This document shows positions 1 through 8,430 of a stretch of DNA of 64,000 nucleotides, in pieces (the first letter of the stretch is position 1; every line of letters starts with the position of its first letter). A program made the translations under genes and the position numbers. The notes under the pieces are model-generated. The model did not search any database. It was not told the origin of the DNA and saw nothing but the letters and a program-made list of their open reading frames with translations. The DNA comes from DAOSXA01 sp964526835 (GTDB taxonomy: Bacteria > Zixibacteria > MSB-5A5 > GN15 > FEB-12): NCBI GenBank assembly GCA_964526835.1, contig CAZGMK010000004.1:62001-126000 (forward strand). Direction: 5' to 3'.

Positions 1-333
1 GAGACAGTGGTTGCACTGGTCCTTGCGAAACAGCAGCTTGCCCCGGAACTCGCCGAAGTGGTTGACTATGGTGAAGGACTTCTCATCGGTGCGGCGGTAT
101 TCGTCCAGTACGGACAGGTCATCGAACGGCTGCTCAGGGGCGGGTAGATCATTCACCTTGTTACATGCCGCCTCGCACGAGCGACAACCGATGCAGAGAT
201 TCAGGTCATGCAGCACTCCATAGGAGTCCGGGTAACCGGCGAACTCGCCATGGGCCGCCTTGACCGAGCCGGCGGTGGCGGCGCCCGCCGCCGTCGCCAC
301 GACGCCCAGGAACTTTCTTCTTGATACGGACAT
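1..333 (-). CDS. hmcB: Tat-exported [4Fe-4S] ferredoxin subunit, HmcB-like (partial)
   Basis: The first 111 residues are in the window; the 3' end runs off the left edge. The protein opens with a twin-arginine leader (MSVSRRKFLGVV) followed by a small hydrophobic Ala/Gly stretch, so it should be exported folded by the Tat system. A first cluster motif CIGCRSCEAAC (CxxCxxCxxxC) lies near residues 47-57, and a second (CNHC) begins at the cut edge, as in multi-cluster ferredoxins such as HmcB, DsrO and HybA. It starts 17 nt after the 16-heme cytochrome gene and is clearly in the same operon. By family knowledge it would pass electrons between the periplasmic cytochrome and a membrane NrfD/HmcC-type subunit, expected just outside the window. 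The family call is good; HmcB rather than another member is inferred from the neighbours. Confidence 0.8.
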   Translation of the reverse strand, partial: MSVSRRKFLGVVATAAGAATAGSVKAAHGEFAGYPDSYGVLHDLNLCIGCRSCEAACNKVNDLPAPEQPFDDLSVLDEYRRTDEKSFTIVNHFGEFRGKLLFRKDQCNHCL

Positions 334-350
334 AACTTAAGCTCCTGTCC

Positions 351-1949
351 TCATCCTTCGGTTCCCGCTGCTGTTTGCTCCCTGGCCTTGTGGCAGCCCG
401 TGCAGTCGCGGGCGTCAAGGATATCCATCCGCTGGTGGCAGCCAATGCACTGGCGGTGATATGCCCCGTACAGACCCGGACGATGCAGCGCGGTCCTGTC
501 GAACGGTTCGCCATGGCAGTTCTCGCACAGCGGCGGGACTTTTCCGATCGGGCTGTGGTGATGACAGCCCTGGCAGACGACATCCTCGTGGCCGTGGAAG
601 TGCATGGCCACCCGGTTGCTGTCTATGTAGGCCATCAGTGTCCGCACTATCTTGCCATGAGGAAATCGAGCCGGCTGGTATTCGTTGGCGATCACGCCTA
701 TCTCGACCGTATCGGGAATCTCCGCGGACGTGAAACTGAGGCTCATCGCCGAGGGCGACGGTTTGAAATCGGCGATCGAGTTATACCGGTCTCGAACCTG
801 CTCCAGGCGAGCTGTACCGGGACCCGCATGGCAGATCTCGCAGGCATGTTCGGAAAGTTCGTTCTGCTTCATAAATCCATGACAGCCCGCGCAGCGGGCC
901 GCGTCCTTTTCCTGGTCATGGCAGCCGACACAACTATGCTCGCTGTCGATCTGGTGCATGGCGGTCTGAAGGTTAATCCCGGAGGCCGTTTCATCGCCCC
1001 GAAGTGTATGACAGTCGCTGCACGCCTGGAGGCTCTCATGGTGGCAGACCCGACAGGTCTGAGTGAACTCCTCGTGATGCACATGCGAGAAGGGCACCGT
1101 CCCGAGCTTGCTGTGCTCCCATTCATCCCTCGGTGGGGCTATGAGCGTAAAATCCGGCTGCCCTCGTTTCAGCCGCGGCGGATTCTCCACAACCACGATC
1201 TGCTTGCGGCGCTCGGCGTCATGGCAGCCGGCGCAATCGGTAACGCCCTGCTTCTTGCGATCATGGCAATTGACGCAGGAATTGTGGGCCGCCAGCCGCA
1301 TGGACAATCGGTTGTCGACGGTAGATTCTCTATGACAGTCGCGGCAGGAGCGCTCCTCGCCCTTCACGTAGATCAACTTCTGCTCGGATTCATCATATTG
1401 ATGGTGGCACACGTCGCAGCTATCGCTGTTGGCCAGCAGGTGACGATAGTGAAGCGACAGATCCATCATTATCGGTAGAACCGTCGATGCATACTCGGCT
1501 GGCTGTGCATGACATTGACCGCAACTGACCGGCCCGGTCGCCTTGTCGGCATCAGCAAATTCCGCGTGGCAACTTATACAGCCCTCGTGGTAGAGGTCGC
1601 GCAGACGTGTGAATTCGTCGCCCCTGTTCTCAACGTCCCGGAATGGCTCGAAGTGGCGCTGGAAGCGAATCGACCAACGGCCGGATTCGTCCTTGGGGTG
1701 ACATGCTCTACAGTCTTTGTTTTCTGCTGTAAGGGCCCTCGTATGCATATCGTGAGGAAAGAGGACGAGCGGCCTCTCGGGTGCTCCGAAACGTGCAATT
1801 TCGTCGAGGACGATCAGGTCCGACCGTCCTTCCGGGGCCTCGGCTTCCGATGAACCGCAGCCGGCCATCACAATCAGGATCAGCGCCAGCGGACCTGTCA
1901 TGCCCAGAATCGCAACCCACGGCCGGATGCTGTCTGTCCACCGTCTCAT
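351..1949 (-). CDS. hmcA: 16-heme high-molecular-weight cytochrome c, HmcA-like lipoprotein
   Basis: This 532-aa protein contains sixteen CxxCH heme-attachment motifs, the first at about residue 80 (CRACH) and the last near the C-terminus (CTGCH). Length and heme number match HmcA of Desulfovibrio (about 545 aa, 16 hemes), a periplasmic electron reservoir linked to the Hmc membrane complex. The N-terminus is a lipoprotein signal with lipobox MAGC (Cys31), so this version is probably lipid-anchored on the periplasmic side. Its ATG overlaps the stop of the preceding HmcF-like gene (ATGA), and the ferredoxin gene follows 17 nt later. Many extra His residues (CHH, CHHH) could serve as distal ligands. 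No hydrogenase or sulfate-reduction gene is visible, so the electron donor is unknown. Confidence 0.9.
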   Translation of the reverse strand: MRRWTDSIRPWVAILGMTGPLALILIVMAGCGSSEAEAPEGRSDLIVLDEIARFGAPERPLVLFPHDMHTRALTAENKDCRACHPKDESGRWSIRFQRHFEPFRDVENRGDEFTRLRDLYHEGCISCHAEFADADKATGPVSCGQCHAQPAEYASTVLPIMMDLSLHYRHLLANSDSCDVCHHQYDESEQKLIYVKGEERSCRDCHRESTVDNRLSMRLAAHNSCVNCHDRKKQGVTDCAGCHDAERRKQIVVVENPPRLKRGQPDFTLIAPPRDEWEHSKLGTVPFSHVHHEEFTQTCRVCHHESLQACSDCHTLRGDETASGINLQTAMHQIDSEHSCVGCHDQEKDAARCAGCHGFMKQNELSEHACEICHAGPGTARLEQVRDRYNSIADFKPSPSAMSLSFTSAEIPDTVEIGVIANEYQPARFPHGKIVRTLMAYIDSNRVAMHFHGHEDVVCQGCHHHSPIGKVPPLCENCHGEPFDRTALHRPGLYGAYHRQCIGCHQRMDILDARDCTGCHKAREQTAAGTEG

Positions 1950-3271
1950 GCTTTCAACTCCTCGGGAATCTCCATGACCTCGACCATGATCTCGGACAGG
2001 AACTTGACATGCATACCCAGCTTATAGTGTCCGATGATATCCTCGATACCGCTGTGGCAATTATGGCACGGTGTAATGACAATCTGCGCCCCGGTAGAGC
2101 CGAGCTGCTCGGCTTTGATCCTGTTTGAGATCATCCGATCACGTTTCCACGGTGGCCCGCAGTTAATCAGTCCGCCACCGGCGTTGCAGCAATAGTTGTG
2201 CTCCAGGCGTGGACTCACATCGGTGAAGTTCTCGCACATGGCATCGACCACATAGCGCAGTTTGTGGCCAAGGCCACGGCCGCGAACGGTATTACAGGGA
2301 TCCTGCAGGGTCACGTGCTCTTTGTACTTCTCCCTGATCTTGATCTTCCCGGACTTGATAAGGTCGTAGTAGAACTCTATGGCGTGGACCATGGTGATCG
2401 GCGGGAATTTCCAGCCAAGCCAACGCGGACCGTCATACACCGCGCCGCGGAAAGCATGACCGCACTCGCCCATGACAACCTTCTTGACTTTCAGTCGCGC
2501 GGCGGTTTCCCAGTGCCGGCGTTCGACTCGTCCCATGACCTCGAAGTCGCCCGAGTACATCGCCATGTTCGAATTATCCCAGCCATCCAGGGCCGGCATA
2601 GTCCAGTCCATTCCGGCCACGCGGAATATCTGGGCCATGCTGCCGATGAGCTGAGCCAGAATCTTCGGCTCCGGCGCGATGACCGAGTACATGATATCAG
2701 CGCCTTCCTTCTCGAGAGGAATTCGCACCGACGGAATCTCGAACTGGGATTCCTCCTCCTGCCACTGCAGGGTGTCGATCCACTCATCCTGGTGGACCCA
2801 CATCTGATTATATGTGGCGGCATGAGAATTAACGGTATCCTGAAGATACTGCGGCACCACGCCCAGCAGATGGAGAAAGCGCCTCATGGTGATGATCAAG
2901 TAAGCAATATCGATCCCGAAGGGGCAGTACATGCTGCACCGGCGACAGGCACCGCATTCGAGATAGGCAATCCGGGCCATGTCGCGGAGCTTCTCGGGCT
3001 CCACCCGGCCGCGGTGCTTGATCAATTCCCAGAGAGTCTGCTTCACCTTGGCTACCGGCGCGAACTTCGGGTCGTTGTCGCGCGAAAGGTAAGTGTGGCA
3101 GGCCTCGCTGCACAGGCCGCAATGAACACAGGTGTCGAGGTAGACACGCATGCGCGCCGCGGTCTCGGTAGTCATAACCCTGTTGAAGATCTCTGCGATT
3201 TTGTCCGGGGTTAGTCTTTTGATCCCCTCCTCGATGCCCTTGTCCTGTACGAAGGTGGTTTCTTCAGCCAT
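1946..3271 (-). CDS. hmcF: HmcF/TmcB-like iron-sulfur protein (HdrD family, CCG domain)
   Basis: This 441-aa cytoplasmic iron-sulfur protein is related to HdrD, DsrK, HmcF and TmcB. Two [4Fe-4S] motifs lie near the N-terminus: CVHCGLCSEAC at about residue 48 and CGACRRCSMYCP at about 106. One cysteine-rich CCG domain near the C-terminus (a single Cys, then CC in HNYCCNAGG, then CHNC) is the type that binds a catalytic or electron-relay cubane in heterodisulfide reductase relatives. I start at ATG 3271 because AAGGGA sits 8 nt upstream and the preceding stop is only 1 nt away; a longer frame to 3304 would overlap that gene. It probably exchanges electrons with an unknown cytoplasmic dithiol or carrier and with the cytochrome b subunit encoded just upstream. 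Confidence 0.87.
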   Translation of the reverse strand: MAEETTFVQDKGIEEGIKRLTPDKIAEIFNRVMTTETAARMRVYLDTCVHCGLCSEACHTYLSRDNDPKFAPVAKVKQTLWELIKHRGRVEPEKLRDMARIAYLECGACRRCSMYCPFGIDIAYLIITMRRFLHLLGVVPQYLQDTVNSHAATYNQMWVHQDEWIDTLQWQEEESQFEIPSVRIPLEKEGADIMYSVIAPEPKILAQLIGSMAQIFRVAGMDWTMPALDGWDNSNMAMYSGDFEVMGRVERRHWETAARLKVKKVVMGECGHAFRGAVYDGPRWLGWKFPPITMVHAIEFYYDLIKSGKIKIREKYKEHVTLQDPCNTVRGRGLGHKLRYVVDAMCENFTDVSPRLEHNYCCNAGGGLINCGPPWKRDRMISNRIKAEQLGSTGAQIVITPCHNCHSGIEDIIGHYKLGMHVKFLSEIMVEVMEIPEELKA

Positions 3272-3272
3272 T

Positions 3273-3926
3273 CTACCAATCCCTTGCGTTGCGGACAAAG
3301 CCAAATTCGGAGCCCATGTATATTCGCGTCAGCGGGAAGAACATCATATGCACCAGGCGCGTGAACGGAATGATGATCAGCCAGAGCTCACCGGAGAGCA
3401 TGTGCAGCGTTACGACAGTGCGGTAATCGAACACCTGATAGTAAGCCAGCAAGCCGGTGACAAACGGCGAGAGAACTATGGCCAGGATCAGGAAATCGCC
3501 CGGCTGGGTCACGAAGCGGACAGCCGGATCGGCGATCCGGCGCAGGGCGAACATGACTCCAACGAGCACGACCAGTATGGTCAGGACATTGGCCAGGCCG
3601 TCGGGAATAGTCCACCAGCTTATGCCCCACGATTGCTTCACCAGCATCACGTGTCCGAGGACAAACAGCGGCATAACAAGAATGCAGACGTGAAAGGCGA
3701 ATGAGAGGGCGGTGAAGGTCGGGCGCATGCGCATGTTGCGAGTGGCATACGGGGTCAGCCAGTGCACCAGGGAGCGCAGACCGTATTTGAAACTGACATA
3801 TGGGTGTACGACCTTATCCTTCCTGGCGGTGCGTATTGTCTGGATCAAGCGCCAGGCCAGCCCGCCGAAGAAGACTATGAACGCCACCCAGACCAAGGGG
3901 CCACGTGCTAACTCATACATTCCCAT
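3273..3926 (-). CDS. hmcE: Membrane cytochrome b subunit, HmcE/TmcC-like (NarI family)
   Basis: This 217-aa protein has several hydrophobic membrane segments and conserved histidines within or beside them (for example GHVM and LHMLSG), as expected for a diheme b-type quinone-interacting subunit of the NarI/DsrM/HmcE/TmcC family. The length fits HmcE. It lies between the TmcD-like gene (22 nt upstream) and the HmcF-like gene (1 nt downstream), the same subunit set as the Tmc complex. GGAG 5 nt before ATG 3926 supports the start. It should carry electrons across the membrane between the cytoplasmic iron-sulfur subunit, quinone and the periplasmic multiheme cytochrome; the direction of flow cannot be read from sequence. 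Confidence 0.83.
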   Translation of the reverse strand: MGMYELARGPLVWVAFIVFFGGLAWRLIQTIRTARKDKVVHPYVSFKYGLRSLVHWLTPYATRNMRMRPTFTALSFAFHVCILVMPLFVLGHVMLVKQSWGISWWTIPDGLANVLTILVVLVGVMFALRRIADPAVRFVTQPGDFLILAIVLSPFVTGLLAYYQVFDYRTVVTLHMLSGELWLIIIPFTRLVHMMFFPLTRIYMGSEFGFVRNARDW

Positions 3927-3948
3927 CGCACTCCATCACTGCCGCGAT

Positions 3949-5211
3949 TCAGCTCGACAGCTTCAAAACAGGGACAACCTCACGGAAGTACTTGTCATCA
4001 ACTACATATCGCAGCATTATCCTGCTGCCGTCTGGACTGAATACCGGGTCCCACATCATATTATACGCCGGCCCCGCGACCCGCCCGTCGACTACGAGTT
4101 GATACCTGCCGTCGACTTCGGCCTTGGCGGCCACGTTCGCGCCATCCGGGCTGAACACCGGATCCCAGAGCATGGCGAAACGGTTACGCCATATCTTGTC
4201 GTCAACCGCCACGCTCCACCTGTCGTCATCCTTGACCAGCACCGCAATGCGGGCTCCGTCGCGTGAAAACCGCGGTTGCATCAGCATATCCTTGACCCGC
4301 CACTTCATGGGGCTATCGTCAAGGACTATTGTCCACATGCCGAATTCGGCGGCGGCCGCCGCCGCAACCCGTTTCCCATCGGGACTGACAGTCGGGTAGT
4401 ATAGCTGAGCATAGCGTCGTCGCCACAGCAGGGAGCCGTCCTGAGCCAGTGTCCAGCCGCCATCGGCCTTCACCGGTGCTATGACCTGATCCGACTCGCC
4501 GCGGAACCGCGCCTCCCAGACACACCCCCAGCGGTGATCCCATGGCTGACCGTTCACTGCAATCGTGTATTCAGTCATGGCGGGACGAACCTGGGCCGCC
4601 ACTTTTGCGCCGTCACGGCTGAAGACCGGATCCCAGGTATTGACGAACCTGGCATCCCAGGCCTTACCATCAACTGCGACGCTCCACACCCCACTGCGGA
4701 AGGTCTCCGTATCGGCCTCGCCCAGCGGGTCCACCTGTACCGTCACCGCGGCGTGGGCGCCGTCATGACTGAGGGCGAATTCGCGCATGGCATTGAACCT
4801 GGCCTCCCACGGCTCGTCGTCGATGACCAGGCCATATTCCATCATCTGCTTCATGGCCAGACCGATAGTCTTGCCGTCGCCGCTGAACTGTGGATTCCAG
4901 CAGTACTCGAACCGATTCTCCCACGGCTTGCCCTCAAGCGAAAGAGTCCATTGGTCATCAATTCGCACCAGCGCGATCAACTGACCGAGAGGACCGAACC
5001 GCAGCGACCAGAGGAGCTCCACCGGTTCTTCCCAGGATCTGTCGTTGACGATGGCGGTGAAGGTACCGTCATCGAGCTTGGCTGGAGCCGCAATCCGCTC
5101 GCCGTCGGGGCTGACCGTGAACTCGTGAATCTCCATGTACTTGTCACGAATCGGGGCCAGGTTGACGATTTCCCTTCTTCCTTCAGACCAATCCCAGTTA
5201 ACGGCGTCCAC
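3949..5211 (-). CDS. tmcD: Trp-rich beta-propeller protein, TmcD-like
   Basis: This 420-aa protein consists of about eight repeats of roughly 45 residues, each with a propeller-like strand motif (FSPDG or FSRDG followed by 'VAA...V') and a Trp-rich turn (PWE, AWDARF, IWRNRF). It resembles PD40/TolB-type propeller repeats. Its Trp content, size and position next to HmcE/TmcC-like and HmcF/TmcB-like genes match TmcD, the tryptophan-rich cytoplasmic subunit of unknown role in the Desulfovibrio Tmc complex. No signal peptide is seen from the chosen start. I use GTG 5211 because GGAGG lies 6 nt upstream; the longer TTG frame to 5295 adds 28 residues that overlap the promoter -10 box. It is the first gene of the operon. 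The TmcD assignment rests on context and composition. Confidence 0.68.
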   Translation of the reverse strand: MDAVNWDWSEGRREIVNLAPIRDKYMEIHEFTVSPDGERIAAPAKLDDGTFTAIVNDRSWEEPVELLWSLRFGPLGQLIALVRIDDQWTLSLEGKPWENRFEYCWNPQFSGDGKTIGLAMKQMMEYGLVIDDEPWEARFNAMREFALSHDGAHAAVTVQVDPLGEADTETFRSGVWSVAVDGKAWDARFVNTWDPVFSRDGAKVAAQVRPAMTEYTIAVNGQPWDHRWGCVWEARFRGESDQVIAPVKADGGWTLAQDGSLLWRRRYAQLYYPTVSPDGKRVAAAAAAEFGMWTIVLDDSPMKWRVKDMLMQPRFSRDGARIAVLVKDDDRWSVAVDDKIWRNRFAMLWDPVFSPDGANVAAKAEVDGRYQLVVDGRVAGPAYNMMWDPVFSPDGSRIMLRYVVDDKYFREVVPVLKLSS

Positions 5212-5285
5212 AGGCGCCCTCCGAAGCTGCGCAGACAATATCGTGCTCAATATTAAAGGACCAGCTAATCCACATAATTGTGAAG

Positions 5286-5314
5286 ATTGTAACAATATCG
5301 ACCACTTGTGTCAA
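5286..5314 (-). promoter_or_regulatory. Near-consensus promoter of the Hmc/Tmc-like operon
   Basis: On the minus strand a perfect -35 TTGACA (5309-5314) and a -10 TACAAT (5286-5291) are separated by exactly 17 bp. Transcription should start near 5279, giving a leader of about 70 nt before the GTG of the TmcD-like gene. This is the strongest promoter-like match in the first 10 kb, suggesting constitutive high expression by the housekeeping sigma factor. Confidence 0.75.
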
Positions 5315-5795
5315 GGTGAAAAAGATAGGAGAGTTGTACTTTTGAGGCCCGGCAGCAGCGACCGCCAGGGGATGAAGATTATGATGCTCAAGGCGTTACA
5401 GGAAGACGAGGACAGAAGTCCAGCCGGCCACAAGAAACCTCGCTAGCTTAGCGGCCCCCGGCGAGAGAACAAAAGATAGCTATCATTCATCCTTTTTGTC
5501 TACTCAGGAAGCTCTCGGTTCGGTCATGGCCACTGGGCCTGGAATCGGCCTGAGAGATGCCCTTTCGCAATCCACCGCAGACGGATTGCGGCCACTCAAC
5601 TCGTTAACGTTCAATCAGATCGCCGGGCCTCCCGCCTTCGGCGAATTGTCGCCACGGTTCGATGGCGAGCATGCTCAGGCTTGTCAACAAGCTCCGTTCC
5701 TCTCGACAGCCGGCAATGACAGGTCAAGCTTGATCAGCAGACCGGCACGACATCAATTCTGTAGCGTGAGAGGACGAACGTGATGACCTCAACCA
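5315..5795. other. Intergenic region without a recognisable gene
   Basis: About 480 nt lie between the Hmc/Tmc operon promoter and the end of the CDGSH gene. A plus-strand frame at 5496-5783 has no start signal and no protein-like composition. I see no tRNA, repeat or clear hairpin terminator here. Confidence 0.5.
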
Positions 5796-5987
5796 TCAAT
5801 CCTTGAAGCCGCACTTGGCATGAGTTCCATCACAGAAAGGCTTGTTCGCGGACTGGCCGCACCGGCACAGCGAAAACGGCGCATCCCTGATGACCGTTGA
5901 ACCGTCAGGCATTTCTATAACCGCCCCAGGCACCTCAATGCGGATCGGCCCGTTCGGTATCACCTTGATTTTGCAGCCTTCAGACAT
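5796..5987 (-). CDS. CDGSH-type iron-sulfur protein
   Basis: This 63-aa protein has the complete CDGSH ligand motif near its C-terminus (CRCGQSANKPFCDGTH), which binds a [2Fe-2S] cluster through three Cys and one His, as in mitoNEET and small bacterial homologs. The N-terminal half is a short beta-rich segment. GGAG lies 10 nt before the ATG. It follows thpR by 147 nt and may be the last gene of the pgsA-pgpA-cinA-thpR run or have its own promoter. Bacterial members are thought to act in redox sensing or cluster transfer; no specific partner is evident here. Confidence 0.85.
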   Translation of the reverse strand: MSEGCKIKVIPNGPIRIEVPGAVIEMPDGSTVIRDAPFSLCRCGQSANKPFCDGTHAKCGFKD

Positions 5988-6134
5988 CGCTCGATCGCTC
6001 CTTTTGAATCAGTTTCGATAGCACCCTTTTGATAGCCGAGTCTTCTAACACCGGGACGTCCGGAAGGTTTCCCCTTGTCGGCAGAAGCACGCTGGAATCG
6101 AGCCATTACAAGTCTGTTGTCCAAGGCGAGGCCT

Positions 6135-6701
6135 TCATCCTCCGACGTCGCTGAGGGGAGCCTGGTACAATCGCTCATAAATCGGCCCGTCAGGCGTCAG
6201 AGTGGACTTGAACAGGACAATTCGATCCAGCAGAAGCGGCCTTGGCTCGACTTCATACTCCTCACACCGATTACAGATATCGCCGAGTTGCCTGTGATCG
6301 CGTACTCGTCCCAGGGTCAGATGGGCACGGAACTTCTTCTTCTCCGGCTCGTAGCGAAGTTTTCGAACTCCCAGCTCGAGCTGACGCGCGATCCCGGCCA
6401 GATCATCCACAGGTCCCCTGACGCCGGCCCAGAAGACGCGCGGACGTTTCAGATTAGGGAACGCCCCCAGGCGCGCCAACTCGAGCTGCACCGGGGAATG
6501 CGATGTGGCGACACGGTCGATCAACGCCGTCAGCTTCGGGATTAGACTCTCGTCCGTATCCCCCAGGAAGCGCAGGGTAGTATGGATATTCTCGGGGCGC
6601 ACCCATTTGATGCCACGACCGGAGGCCCCGAGATCGCTGATGATCCGCCCCAGATAAGCCTCTATCTCCGCCTCAAGGGGAGCACCAATGAACAATCGCA
6701 T
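6135..6701 (-). CDS. thpR: RNA 2',3'-cyclic phosphodiesterase (2H family, ThpR/LigT)
   Basis: This 188-aa 2H-phosphoesterase carries both signature HxTx motifs: HTTLRFLG at about residue 42 and HLTLGRVR at about residue 127. These provide the two catalytic histidines that hydrolyse RNA 2',3'-cyclic phosphates. The length is typical of ThpR (about 175-190 aa). Its ATG shares one base with the cinA stop (TGATG), implying translational coupling. The cinA-thpR pairing is common in bacteria. The physiological substrate of bacterial ThpR is not settled. Confidence 0.92.
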   Translation of the reverse strand: MRLFIGAPLEAEIEAYLGRIISDLGASGRGIKWVRPENIHTTLRFLGDTDESLIPKLTALIDRVATSHSPVQLELARLGAFPNLKRPRVFWAGVRGPVDDLAGIARQLELGVRKLRYEPEKKKFRAHLTLGRVRDHRQLGDICNRCEEYEVEPRPLLLDRIVLFKSTLTPDGPIYERLYQAPLSDVGG

Positions 6702-7942
6702 CAGTTAATGTCCAGTATTTCGCGACGGAGCAATTCGAGAGCGGCATAAGAGGCCCGAGCCCGATTGATGTCACGCCGTTTGCCGAAATTGAAGCACCGC
6801 GCTGTCTTAGCATGCAGTGAGGCCAAACCTATCCAGGTGGTTCCGACGGGCTTCTCATCGGTCCCGCCGGTAGGTCCGGCGACACCGGTTATGCTCAGGG
6901 CGTAATCGCTGCCGAAAAGCTTGCGGCATCCCGCGGCCATTGCAGTAGCGCACTCTTCGGAGACCGCGCCTTTTTCCCGGATGATCTCAGGAGACACACC
7001 GAGCCTTTCGATCTTCACATCGTTGTGGTAGGCGACCAATCCTCCCAGGAAGTACTCGGATGATCCGCTCACTGATGTGACCAGCGCGCCCAGTTGCCCG
7101 GCTGTGCAGGACTCGGCCACCGCCAGTGTCTTATCGTTGTCGCGCAGCAATTGCCCCACGACTCCTTCCAGGGTGTCGCTGTCACGGCCGTAGATATACT
7201 TGCCGCCCGTCTTCTCAAGATGCACGATCAGGCGCTGGGCTTTCTCCACGGCTGCTTCGAGGGTATCGGCCGTCGACAATACGCGCAGGTCCACGCCCCC
7301 GTATGACGGCAAATAGGCCAGCCGCACTCCCTCCTCAATCCTGAGGTTCTCCGCAATCAACTCGGACAGTTTGGATTCGAAGATTCCCGTCGTACGCAGT
7401 TTGACGACGTGCAGCGGCTTGGTTGAATGCTGTCTCCTTAGAAAGGGCACGACTTCATCGACCATGATCTGTTCGGCCTCGGCGGGCACGCCGGGCAGGG
7501 ACATGAAGGCCCGCCCATCCTCGATTATGCCGATCCCCATGGCGCTGCCGATACGATTCGGGAACAGCCTGGCCCCCTGGGGCAGCAAGGCTTGGTTGTG
7601 GTTTATGGCCGGCATGTCGACGCCGCGCTCGGCAAAACGCCTTTTGAGGTCCTCCAGGACATCCTCATGGAAAATCAGGTTGCGTCGGAATACCTTCACA
7701 ATGGCCTTCTTGGTGGCGTCGTCATCGGTCGGTCCTAATCCACCGGTAGTGATAATCAGCCGAGACCGTCTCAACGCCAGACGAAAGCACTCCTCCATGT
7801 CGGCGAGACTGTCCCCGACTGTGCTGAAGTAGCGAACATTGAAGCCGATGTCGGTAAGGCAACGGGCCACGAACGGACCGTTGGTATCGATCGTATGGCC
7901 GGTAATGAGTTCGTCGCCAATAGTGATAATCTCAGCGTCCAT
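6701..7942 (-). CDS. cinA: CinA-like protein: MoCF domain plus nicotinamide-nucleotide amidase
   Basis: This 413-aa protein has two domains. Residues 1 to about 170 form the MoCF/COG1058 domain (MDAEIITIGDELITG, then TTGGLGPTDDD). The C-terminal part (from about 250) is the PncC-type amidohydrolase (AESCTAGQLG, GVAGPTGGTDEKPVG), which converts NMN to nicotinate mononucleotide; the N-terminal domain in homologs has ADP-ribose pyrophosphatase activity. Together they recycle pyridine nucleotides. I start at ATG 7942, which matches the family N-terminus and has GGAG 9 nt upstream; GTG 7957 is an alternative. pgpA ends 15 nt upstream. Confidence 0.93.
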   Translation of the reverse strand: MDAEIITIGDELITGHTIDTNGPFVARCLTDIGFNVRYFSTVGDSLADMEECFRLALRRSRLIITTGGLGPTDDDATKKAIVKVFRRNLIFHEDVLEDLKRRFAERGVDMPAINHNQALLPQGARLFPNRIGSAMGIGIIEDGRAFMSLPGVPAEAEQIMVDEVVPFLRRQHSTKPLHVVKLRTTGIFESKLSELIAENLRIEEGVRLAYLPSYGGVDLRVLSTADTLEAAVEKAQRLIVHLEKTGGKYIYGRDSDTLEGVVGQLLRDNDKTLAVAESCTAGQLGALVTSVSGSSEYFLGGLVAYHNDVKIERLGVSPEIIREKGAVSEECATAMAAGCRKLFGSDYALSITGVAGPTGGTDEKPVGTTWIGLASLHAKTARCFNFGKRRDINRARASYAALELLRREILDIN

Positions 7943-7957
7943 AGCCGTGCACTCCAC

Positions 7958-8425
7958 TCAGTCCAGATATCCCGTCCGGGCCAAGGCATAGAGAATCAGG
8001 TTGACCGCCAAACAGGCCTGAGCTCCGGCGATTATGTCGTCGGCGGTGATACCCCATCCGCCCGGCAGCTTCTCAGACTGGCGAGCCGGAAAAAACTTGA
8101 AAACATCGAAACCGCGAAAGGCGAAGAAGGCTAGTCCGTAGGCCAGCCAAGTGTGCGGCAAGAAGAGAAAAGCCACGAGCATTCCGGCCCATTCATCTAT
8201 TACGATCCGCCTGGCATCATGGCCGTAGACCTTCTCGGCCCTTCCCGCAGCCCAGACCGAAACCAGCGTGCAGGCGGCGACCGCGACCAGCAGAACAGTC
8301 TGATCACCCCGAATGACGAAGAACCCGATGATCCAGGCCGGGATAGTCCCCCAGGTGCCGGGATAGGGGCGGCCGAAGCCCGACCCAAGGCCGGTTGCTA
8401 TGATCCTTGCGAGAGCATTAACCAT
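7958..8425 (-). CDS. pgpA: Phosphatidylglycerophosphatase A
   Basis: This 155-aa membrane protein matches PgpA: an N-terminal motif GSGFGRPYPGTWGT, several hydrophobic segments, and a conserved acidic stretch (VIDEWAGM). It dephosphorylates phosphatidylglycerol phosphate to phosphatidylglycerol. It lies 5 nt after pgsA, which makes its substrate, so the two consecutive steps of phosphatidylglycerol synthesis are co-transcribed. The ATG is as expected for the family. Confidence 0.93.
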   Translation of the reverse strand: MVNALARIIATGLGSGFGRPYPGTWGTIPAWIIGFFVIRGDQTVLLVAVAACTLVSVWAAGRAEKVYGHDARRIVIDEWAGMLVAFLFLPHTWLAYGLAFFAFRGFDVFKFFPARQSEKLPGGWGITADDIIAGAQACLAVNLILYALARTGYLD

Positions 8426-8430
8426 AGCGT

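Noticed and set aside
375..1478. Plus-strand 367-aa open frame
   Set aside because: It is antisense to the 16-heme cytochrome, whose CxxCH repeats prove the other strand.
5960..6178. 72-aa minus-strand frame between thpR and the CDGSH gene
   Set aside because: It overlaps both neighbours, has no ribosome-binding site and shows no family features.
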